A stretch of 64,000 bases of DNA. Source: Brasenia schreberi (Eukaryota; Streptophyta; Magnoliopsida; Nymphaeales; Cabombaceae). The notes under the pieces are model-generated. The model searched no databases. It saw only the letters and a program-made list of their open reading frames with translations, and was not told the origin of the DNA. Positions 40,910 through 50,160 of this stretch are shown here, piece after piece. How positions within the stretch are numbered: the stretch's first letter is position 1; each line of letters opens with the position of its first letter. The stretch spans positions 3,782,001 to 3,846,000 of the forward strand of contig JAYKKT010000076.1 of the NCBI GenBank assembly GCA_036023115.1, given 5' to 3'. The position numbers were made by a program, and so were the translations under genes.

Positions 40910-43900
40910 TGTAGATGCAGAAAATTCCCGCTCCTGGTTCTTAGGCCTGAAGCGAACCTTTTCATGTGCCTAAGTCCTAATTAAGCAAAAATGGCGTGCC
41001 AGCTAGCTTACTTAAGCTAGCGAAGATATATTTTTAAACCTGACTCCTAATGTGGCGACTGTGAGCAAGCAAGCTCTTGTCGTCGCAGATCTTCTTGCAC
41101 CGATGCGCAAGGGTCAGTCTGTACGCTTTTAAAATCGAGTTTTTTAGTGTAAGAACCTACGAAAGCGGTTTGAGGTGTTTGATTCGGGTTGTTTTTGTAT
41201 AACTTTCAGATTTTATTTCACGTGGATTTGCACGTGCCTAAGTCTTTCTTTTTATCCCTTTTGGGGCCAACTATATGTGTGTTATGAACACTCAACTAAA
41301 ATGTGGCGACTTTGAGCGGGAGTATGGGGTTTGCTTTGATGCAATATGTATCCTAACTCGTGGTATGGCGTATATGCAATGCAAACTCATGCAACTCCAA
41401 AGGGAAAACCCGAATTTAAAAGACAATGCCGAAGGGAAATGACTTGTAATGGAAATTGTCGAAGGGAAATGACTTGTAAATGTAAATTGCCGAAGGGAAT
41501 TGACTTGTAAATGTAAATTGCCGAAGGGAATTTGCAAAAGGGAAATATGGCTATATCTTAAGAGCGGAAAGGCTCAATAGTGCAAGTGTGTGCCGTGTAT
41601 ATATGTAAAGACTACGCACTCTGCTGAACCTTAAAACCCAAATCTTAAAGACATAGCCGAAAGGGAAATACGTATATAATATATATGGGCCCTTACTTGG
41701 GTCTTGCAAATAAGAGTGAAGGCTCAATGTGGGTGCGTGTGAAAATGTAAAGACAACACACACGACTTTAAATGAAACCCAAATATAAATTGCAATATGG
41801 CCTTAACTAAGGTCTTGGGAATAAGAGTGAAAGCTCAATGTGTGTGAGTGCGAGAATGGAAGTACTACACACACGACATGAAGTTAAACCCAAATATAAA
41901 TTGCAATATGGCCTTAACTAAGGTCTTGGGAGTAAGAGCGAAAGCTCAATGTGTGTGAGTGTATAATTGAAATACTACACACATGACATGAAATTAAACC
42001 CAAGAAAAGTATAACACGACCCTTACTTGGGTCTTGTAACTAAGAGCGAAAGCTCAATGTGTGTGAGTGCGAGAATTGAAAGACAACACACACAACTTAA
42101 GCAAAACCCCACGCAACTTAAAGTATATAAATAAACTTATATCTAAAGGGCTGATTAGGCCCGTGTGTGTTCAAAATCGTGCACAACTAAGAGCGAGGTA
42201 GGCTCAAGTGCACGTGTGTGTGGGTGTGCCAAGCCACGTTATTACAAGCGGAGGGAGACAATGCTCCGTTATTACAACCCCGTATCAAATTTAATTTAAC
42301 TTAAGCAAGTCTACAAATGAGGACCGAGTTAGGCACTTACTTATAGTTGGTCCGGAGGTGACTTGCTTGAGCTTGGGCTTGGGCGTCTCCTTGGGTTGCA
42401 AGAGGGAGCTCCTCGGAATGGCACGGCAAGGGGGTGTACTGGCCGGGTGACAAGGAACACGGGTGTGGCACCTTGGAGCTTGTCGGCTGCTAGGGGGATG
42501 CTACCGTGATGCCTCGGGCTGAAGTGACTAAGGAGGGTCACTAAGGCGTAGGGAAGGCTCTATGGAAGGTGGCGCTAAAGGGGAGCCTAAAGGGAATGGT
42601 TTAAGGAAGCGGGTGTGGCTGGCCGGGTGACTTGGGGGCAGTCTGCTATGACTGGCCGACTAGGGTTGTTTTAAGTGGTGGCCAGTTGGGGCAACTAGGG
42701 GAGGTCACGAATAGGAAGGTAGGGTGTTAGGGGAAGGTGGAGTTAAGGTTTGGTTACGAGTGGAAGGGGTAGGTCCTAGGGAGCAAGGTAGGGTGGCCGG
42801 GTATCACTAAAGGGAAAGGTAGAGGATCGGGTGGTGTAAGGGGTTAGGTCTGGCCGAATGGGTAAGGGTGGCGGGAAGGCTATGATGGAGCTATGTGGTG
42901 GTGGTACGGGTGGCTGAGAGTGGAGGGGGAGTGAAGAGGAGGTAGTGTTGGGTTGAGGTACTAACCGGATGGGTGAGGGGAGTTGGTGCGTGGAAGAAGG
43001 GCAGCCAGGTGGAAGGAAGGGAGCTGGCCAGGCGACTGTGGTAGCGACGTGGAGTGGAGCAGGCCGGGAGGTAATGGTGGCGCGAGGTGGTGCTGGTCGG
43101 GGGTAGTGGTGGTGCAGGTGGAAGAAGGGAGCAAGGTGAGAGGGCTCGGCTGGCCCAAGGGGATTGGAGAAGATGGAAAAACCCGCCCACTAGGGGGGGG
43201 TTTATAGATTTTTCAAAGGGCGGTTGGGAGTGGTTTTGAGAGGGTGGTAAGGTGGTTAGGTGGTGGTGGTGTGGTGATAAGGTGGGCTGGTTTTGAGGAG
43301 GGGCCAGATATTTTGCTTTAAGGGGTTTTAGGGATATGGTGTGCTAGGTTTAGGTGGGGTGGTTTAAGGGTTTAGGGCTTAGCTAGGTGGGTTGGTTTTG
43401 GGGTGAGGTTTAGTGAGGTGGGTTAGGTGTTTAGGCTAGGATTAGGTTAGGATTAAGGGAATTAGGCTAGGTTTAGGGAAGGATTAGGGAGGTGGGTTAG
43501 GTGATTAGGCCTGGATTAGGGAAGTGGGTTAGGTGATTAGGCTAGGATTAGGCCGGGATTAGGGTAAAAGGCTAGGATTAGGGGTTTTGGCTTAGGATTG
43601 GGTTAGGGAGCTCCCTTTGCATAACCCATAGACTTCATTGCATCATGTTGGTACAACCCTAGGTTAGGTTTTGGCTAATACAAGCTTAAACCCACACTAA
43701 TTAAGCTAACCCACATGATTAACCCCAAACTTGACACACAAGTCAAGCTTAATTACAATTTCCCTCATGCTTATCCTCTCCATTCTCTCTCATGCCCATA
43801 ATCCCACGTGAATTTCAAGTGGGCCCCACCTCCATTTATGAGAAGGTGATGTGGGCCATGGATGTGGATATTGGACTGGATCTCTGGATCCAAATCCAAA

Positions 43901-44433
43901 TCCACACATACGTTTGGATTAGGATCTGGATATATATGGTCCAGATCCAATCCAAACTGAATTCTGACTCCTTCAGGATGTGTTCGAAATGAATGGTTTT
44001 GTGCGGGGTCTGACAGCATCAATACTCCGTCTGCATTGGGTCTTCGCCAACATGGTCGTTCGGTTCTGTTTTCACCTTCCGGAGATGATTTAATACGATT
44101 TTTTATGATAACAGGGTCTTGGACGTTCGAGATCCTGGGGGTGGATTCAAGACGAGAGTTGCTTTGCCGGGCTCGACATGTGCTCCGGTTTCAGGCTCTC
44201 TTTGGCTCTTCTGGTCCTGCTTTCATCAGACCAAGCCGCTTTGCGGGGTTTCAAAATATATTTTAAAAGTTTTCAAAACTATATTATTTATATTTAAAAC
44301 ATATAAAGTTTAAAACATATGTACAGGGTTACCTGGAAGGCTCCTGGGTTTCCAGACTCAAAATAGCCCTTTGGGGCTGCTTTTACAAAACCAGGTTTAT
44401 TTGAGAAGTTCATGGGATTTCGGGGTGTTTACA
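40910..44433 (-). mobile_element. Type-2 solo LTR in element B, TSD AGGTG
   Basis: 3524 bp, from TGTAGATGC to GGGTGTTTACA, in opposite orientation to its host element. AGGTG flanks it on both sides (40905-40909 and 44434-44438), a perfect 5-bp target-site duplication. Comparison with 24880-24920 of element C shows the uninterrupted sequence. Contains a perfect 9-bp CTAG foldback (41002-41021) and the GGATCTGGA dyad near 43934. Confidence 0.95.
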
Positions 44434-45320
44434 AGGTGGTTCTAAATAACCACTCTCTGGACAGGTGCCTAGTCGATGGGGGAGGAGGACTCAACATCCT
44501 TCCACTTCATGTGGCGTATCAAATAGGAGTCACCTTGACTTCTGTGAACCCAAGCCCCATCGTTATCACTGGATACGATGGGAATGCGTCTAGACCTTTA
44601 GGATCGATCGAACTCCCGATGGAAACGGGAGGGATCACACACACGGGGGTGTTCCATGTCTTGGACATCCACCCCCATTATAACCTATTGCTGGGAAGGC
44701 CCTGGATACACAGCTTGTGCGCTGTGCCATCCACCTTCCACAGGTGTGTCAAGATCCCTTTCAGGAAACAAGTCGTGGTGATCCTAGGTGAGAGTTACCC
44801 TCAGCTTCAGGGGATCATAAACTCCCCTTGTTTGTCAAGTTCCCAAGCCCATGAGGCTAACCTGGGGCAGACCATGGTCGAGCCACCAAGGCTCGTGTTA
44901 AACAACCCTAGGAAGGTTGTGTATATGAAGGGGCCGCCCAAAGCAGGCCCCCTCCCAATCCTAACCCTTGTAGGAAGACCCAAACATCCCTTATTTCCAA
45001 AACACCTGGACAAAAAGCCATACGAGCACAATATGGACGACAACAAGTTCTAGGACCACGATTTATACCCTAACTTTTCAAAAAATAAAAAATCGTGGAA
45101 CATGCTATTGAATATGGGCTATACGCCCTATAAAAGTCTAGGAGCATAAAACCAGGGTCTCCTAGAGCCCATCCTTCCTAGGGCCAACCCAAGCCGATAT
45201 GGGATCGGCTATACTCCCAAAATACCACTAGAGCCACCCCCTATGACCATCTAGGTCAAGGGTGCCCTGGAGCCTACCCTAGAAGAGACCTACGATTTAG
45301 ACCTCTTATTTCGAGTCTAA
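44434..45320 (+). pseudogene. Aspartic protease and C-terminal extension, element B
   Basis: Retropepsin-like domain: RCLVDGGGGLNILPLHVAYQ with D-G-G at the active-site loop, ITGYDGNASRPLG as the flap region, and LLLGRPWIHSL. In frame with gag once the solo LTR is discounted. The C-terminal extension has TAG at 45051-45053 (where element C encodes Gln), a TAA near 45148 and TAG near 45255 (Trp in element C), and ends with TYDLDLLFRV and TAA at 45318-45320. This TAA is the end of ORF1 and overlaps a CTAAC branch-like motif. Confidence 0.8.
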
Positions 45321-45348
45321 CCCGTAGTGTTTTCCCTTTGTAGGTATG
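45317..45348 (+). promoter_or_regulatory. Possible branch point and 3' splice site between ORF1 and ORF2
   Basis: CTAAC (45317-45321), a T-rich tract GTGTTTTCCCTTTG, AG at 45342-45343, then ATG at 45346-45348 opening ORF2. The same arrangement is in element C (25820-25852) and, with GTAAT, in element A. Ogre elements are known to splice an intron between protease and RT; whether this site is used is inference. Confidence 0.5.
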
Positions 45349-45876
45349 ATGGAAGATCCCTTTCATAAAAATACAAAAACATTTGAAAAACTTAAAATAA
45401 AAAAAATCGAAAAAGGGGAAAAACCAAAAACAATGAAAAATCAAACACTCGAAAATAGAGTGGTTTGTATAGTTCCTAAAGTTCTTGTTTTGCAAAAAAC
45501 CAAAAAAATAAAAAATCTACAAAATACCAAAAAGATTTTGTACATAGCTGCTCCTGGTAAGACTTTGGAAAAAAGAAAGGATTTCGAAAGGAACGTCGTC
45601 TGCATAGCCAGACCAAAAATTTCGAAATCAATTGAAAATTCAAGTACAAAACCAGGTCTTTTGAAAACTCACGCATCAAATTCCCTCGAGTCTATAACCA
45701 ACGAGAATGATCGAAAACCAGAAGTGGATCCCCTTGAGGAAGATCCCACTTCTGAGCTCTGAGAATTTCATAAAATTCTTGATTTTGAAAGACGTTCCAA
45801 TTCAGTAGGAGGAGATTTCATAGAGGTAAACCTAGAGAGTGATTCCAATCTCAAACTCATCAAGATACGCGCATGT
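45346..45876 (+). pseudogene. ORF2 N-terminal linker, element B
   Basis: It starts MMEDPFHKNTKTFEKLK and is Lys-rich (many KK and KTKK stretches), then acidic (EVDPLEEDPTSEL). A TGA at 45760-45762 interrupts it, after which the same frame continues into the RT N-terminus. It is homologous to 9136-9705 and 26027-26630. I do not recognise a domain; the role may be RNA binding or a spacer. Confidence 0.68.
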
Positions 45877-46380
45877 TTGCATGAACAGGAAAGATCAGCA
45901 TTCATTGCATTTCTACGAACATATTTAGATGTGTTTGCATGGACGTATGAAGACATGCCGGGCATAGACCCCAGCATTGTCGAACATCATCTTCCCTTAG
46001 ATGCGGATGCAAAACCCATAAAACAGAAGCTTACGAAAATACACCCGAATGTACACACGCAAGTCAAAGAGGGTTTAGAAGATCTGTTAAAAGCTGGATT
46101 TATAAAACCCATTGCGTATTCTGATTGGTTGTCAAACATCGTTGTAGTTCGAAAAACCAATGGGAAAATTCGAATATGTATCGATTTCAGAAACCAATCA
46201 GAATACGCAAATCATGTTCGACAACCCCGTGGGGCACGTACTGCTATACAATCATGCCCTTTGGTTTGAAAAATACCGGCACAACATACCAGAGAGCCAT
46301 GACCATGATCTTTCATGATCAGATTCATGAGCTCATAGAAGTGTATGTAGAAGATCTCTTGGCAAAATCCAAAACCCGAT
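45877..46380 (+). pseudogene. Reverse transcriptase of element B, palm deleted
   Basis: RT N-terminus and fingers are open (SAFIAFLRTYLDVFAWTYED, KPIKQKLTKIHPNVHTQVK, IRICIDFRN). At about 46197-46217 the sequence jumps from DFRN to TTPWGTYCYT: roughly 50 codons are lost, including the FSFMDGY motif with the first catalytic Asp, and the frame shifts. The active-site box reads YVED and not YVDD as in elements A and C. Reverse transcription by this copy is therefore not possible. Confidence 0.88.
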
Positions 46381-47160
46381 GCACTCATATCGAATGTTTG
46401 CAAAAGATTTTCGAAAGGCTTAGGCTTTACAAAGTAAAGCTAAACCCTCACAAATATGTATTCGGGGTAGAGTCTGGAAAGCGTCTAGGCTTTATGGTAA
46501 GCCAAAGGGGTATACAAGTCGACCCCTCTAAGTGTCGAGCCATCATAGACAAGGCTCCACCCTCCAATCTCACCCAAATTCGTAGCCTCCAGGGTCGATT
46601 ACAGTCCGTTCGCCGGTTTATATCAAATCTGGCGACTAGATGCGAACCCTTCAACAAACTTTTGAGGAAGGGCACGAAATTTTTATGGGATGACGACTGC
46701 CAGAAGTCCTTCGAGAGACTAAAGGCATACCTGGTTAATCCCCCCGTTTTGAATCCTCCAAAACAAGGAAAACCGCTTCTACTTTACATTTCCGTGCATG
46801 CGAATGCTTTGGGAGCCCTATTGGCTCAATACGAGGATGACACCCATAAGGAGTATACCATCTACTATATTTCGAAAACTCTCTTGGCTTATGAACGAAA
46901 TTATCAAGCCATGGAGAAGACGTGCTTGGCCCTAGTCTGGGCCTGCCAAAAATTTTGACACTACTTCCTAGATCATGAGATTTGGATAGTGTCCAAGCTT
47001 GATCCAATCAAGCACTTGTTCGAAAAACCCATTCTCACGGGTAGATTGGGCAAATGGCAACTCCTTCTAATGGAGTATGACCTAAAATACCATCACCAGA
47101 TCTCCATTATGGGGCAAGCCCTAGCAGACTATGTGGCTGAGTTCCCCCTGGAGGACGCCT
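46381..47160 (+). pseudogene. RT connection and RT-linked RNase H, element B
   Basis: Thumb/connection (YKVKLNPHKYVFGVESGKRL, LQGRLQSVRRFISNLATRC) and Ty3-type RNase H-like domain (LLLYISVHANALGALLAQYE, ISKTLLAYERNYQAMEKTC, DYVAEFPLED). One TGA at 46956-46958 stands where elements A and C read FRHY (Arg); otherwise the frame continues into the archaeal-type RNase H. The catalytic Asp expected at the first strand is replaced (YISVHAN), as is usual for this domain in Tat elements. Confidence 0.85.
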
Positions 47161-48480
47161 ATCCCACACTTGATGAAATGCCCGACGAAGGCATATTGCA
47201 AAACCATTTCCAAAACCATATTTTTGCAAACTCTTTCAAAAACCAAGTGTGGAAGATGCACTTCGATGGGGCACGAAACCAACGAGGGGCTAGTGCTGGG
47301 GTCATCCTCGTCTCCCCTAAAAAGGGCGAGATTCCCATAGCAATCCGCCTAGATTTCGAATGTTCCAACAACATAGCTGAGTATGAAGCACTCATACAAG
47401 GCTTAAGGATTTCAAAAACTCTAGGGGCATCATGCATCGAGGTCTTTGGAGATTCGCTCCTTGTTATAAACCAAGTTTTGAAAATTTGGCACGTACGTAA
47501 TGAAAAACTACTTCCATATCACGAGTTGGTCACTCGATTGGTTGAGTCATTCCAATCGTGTAAACTCACACACGTAGGAGGAGAGGACAATGGCATTGCT
47601 GATGCCCTCTCCTCCTTGGGTTCAGCCCTAAAGGTCGATCCCATTTCGGGGACCCGATCTTTAGAAATATGGCATGCGCCCAACCCATCCACACACGATT
47701 TGGATATTTGCCAAAATAACTCAGATTCTGTTGAAAAACCTTGGTTTTACAACATCAAGCATTTTCTAGAAAATGGGAGATTCACCGAGGATGCCACATC
47801 CAAAGATAAGGCATTCATCCGTAAAATTTTGACCCAATACACCATTCTGGGTGGGGTTCTATATAAGAAAAGTTTTACCGGCATCCTACTAAGGTGTATC
47901 GATCTAGAGGAGGCTAGGATAGTGATGCATGAGTTCCACGATGGAGAATCTGGAGGTCATGTTAATGCCAACATGATGGCAATGAAAATACTTAGAGCGG
48001 GCTACTTTTGGTCCACCCTGAAAAAGGATTGTCACGATCATGTTAGGAAGTGTCATCCATGTCAAGTGCATGGGCACGCCATTCATATCCCCTCATCTGC
48101 ATTGCATTTCGTGGTCAGCCCCTGGCCATTCACCATGTGGGCGTTTGACATCGTAGTCCCTATGTTTCCAAAAGCCTCGAATGGGCATCAATTCATTTTA
48201 ACAGCCACTGAGTATTTCTCCAAGTGGGTGGAAGCCATTTCCCTGACCAACGTACTGGGGCAACATGTGGTGGCTTTCATTAGGAGGAATATCTTGGCTC
48301 GATTTGGGGTTCCACGAGACCTTGTGTCTGATAATGGCACCCCATTCAAGAATGAGCGGATGGTTAAGTTGTGCAACACGTATGGTACAACTCACCACTT
48401 CTCTTCGCCCTACTACCCTCAAGGCAACGGCCAAGCCGAAGCCACAAACAAGACTCTCATTAGCATAATTGAGAAGACTT
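47161..48480 (+). pseudogene. Archaeal-type RNase H and integrase N-half, element B
   Basis: Long open stretch (from 46989 to 48482). The archaeal-type RNase H has all four acidic positions: MHFDGARNQ, NNIAEYEALI, VFGDSLLV and NGIADALSS. The integrase follows with zinc finger (HEFHDGESGGH, KCHPCQ), WAFDIVVP and VSDNGTPF for the two Asp, and NGQAEATNKT for the Glu. A one-base loss near 48478 ends the frame just after the core. Confidence 0.9.
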
Positions 48481-48990
48481 AAGAAAAGGGTAGGGCGTGA
48501 CTCGAGAAGCTGGATGAAGCCTTATGGACTTATAGGACTTCCATCTGGGACTCCCACGAATGTCACACCATTCGAATTGGTCTATGGCGCAAACGTCATT
48601 CTTCCCATTCATACTCAATTGCATTCATTCCATACACCCATAGCACTTGACCTCCCCCTAGAGACACTTCAGCATGCTAGGATGACCGAACTAGATTTGC
48701 TAGTTGAGAGGCGACTCCTTACTATGGATCATGCTCGTGCATACCGGCAAAGGATAGCCCGACATTATGGCAAACACATGAGACCTCACCACTTTGAAGT
48801 GGGAGATCTGGTTTTGAAAATCATCTACTATCGTGGCCCACATCCCCTTGGAAAGTGGCGCCCCAAGTGGGATGGACCCTATGTTGTACATGCAACCACC
48901 ATGAACAACTCGTATTGGTTGATCGATGTAGAAGGTAGGAATTTAGCAGATCCTATCCATATTCAATACTTAAAGAAGTATTATGTGTAG
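48481..48990 (+). pseudogene. Integrase C-terminus, element B
   Basis: After two compensating indels (near 48478 and 48547) the frame is TPTNVTPFELVYGANVILP, then YRQRIARHYGKHMRPHHFEV and WDGPYVVHATTMNNSYWL, ending YLKKYYV with TAG at 48988-48990. The GPY/F-type module is present and no chromodomain follows. The 48469-48545 part of the apparent frame is out of register with integrase. Confidence 0.82.
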
Positions 48991-50143
48991 GATTTGGGTA
49001 AAATTCCAAATTTCAAAAACCTTTAGGGATAGCTGCCCTGAGACCTAAAAATAAGGTGCAAAGGCAAAATCGTGTGACCCTGAGTGAACGAATTCACACT
49101 TGTGAAAGAGTGGAGTCTTCAAAATCGTGGTTACATTTCAAAATCCTTTTTCTTACAAAGAAAGGCCTTAGCAAGATACTTGCAAGTAGTACGTGCTATT
49201 TCTAAATAGGCTGATCTGGAATGGATCGAGTGTGACCTTGGGATAAGTCCTCCCCTCTTCTCTTCTCCTTCCAAAAGGAAAACGTGGCCCAAATAAAGGG
49301 AATTTCCCATCCAAAGTCTCTTTCCAAAAGAAAGAAACCAGAATTCAAAAGAAAAATCGATTCTCTTGTGAAAAAAAGAGAGGGATTAAAGAAAAAAAAT
49401 ACTCCCAAAGGGAGACCCTCTATGAAAGAAAGGAAAAAGAGACCAAAAGCTCAAAAAGAGCAGTTTTCCGCCTTCTATGCCTTAAACCAGGGGACGCTTC
49501 AGAAGGGACCGTGGTATCTCTTTCCCATCCCTGTCTTATGCCAAGCTAAAGCATGGTTCATTTCGAGGAATCCTAAAGTAAAAATAGGATTTACTTACTT
49601 GAATTTCATTTTGTTTGAGAATTCGATGTTTCGAGTAAGACGTAGGAATTTGAAATATGCCTTGTTTTCTTATAAAACCTCCGCTAGATAAGCGAGTGTC
49701 AAGACTCAAGCAAAGGCAAACACGAAGAGCTCGAGATCCTTAGGATTGAGACTCAAGACAGTTGTCCCTTTTGTAAATAGTTTTTGTAAATAAATTTTGA
49801 AAAATCGAACATCAAACAGCATAGGATTTGCTCACTTGGAGCAGTAGGCCTTGTAAGTCTCAAGAGTTCGACCATATCTGGTCTTTGGGAGGTCGCCACT
49901 CTTGGCACCACACCCATGTCATGCATCTGCATACCCATGCATGGACATTTGCATAACATCATCCTATTTTAGGACCAGAAACTGTTTTGTATATCCCTTT
50001 GGCATGATATCTCCTCCTACCCGTGTTTTAAAACTGAGATTTTGCTAAAGATTGGGACGATCCCATATTTTCGTGGTTAGATCTAGGGAGACATTGAAAG
50101 GGGTGTTTGTCATCTTTGCCATTATCCAAATCGATTTGGACAA
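48991..50143 (+). other. Purine-rich 3' region of element B
   Basis: Region between integrase and PPT. It includes an A/G-rich stretch (49260-49470), the block CAGGGGACGCTTCAGAAGGG (49487-49506) shared with elements A, C and D, and TTTCATTTTGTTTGAGAATT near 49605, also shared. The open frame 49284-49691 reads the block in a different frame from elements A and D. Confidence 0.62.
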
Positions 50144-50160
50144 TGCCAAAGAGGAGCATC
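50144..50160 (+). other. Polypurine tract of element B
   Basis: TGCCAAAGAGGAGCATC lies directly before the 3' LTR. It matches the PPTs of elements A and D. Confidence 0.78.

Noticed and set aside
47159..47437. Minus-strand frames opposite pol of element B
   Set aside because: Antisense shadows of the archaeal-type RNase H.
48469..48990. A distinct gene starting at 48469
   Set aside because: The first 25 codons are integrase read out of frame; only the part from about 48548 on is integrase.
49284..49691. Lys/Arg-rich protein of 135 codons in the 3' region of element B
   Set aside because: The shared block is read in a different frame from elements A and D, so the frame is not conserved.
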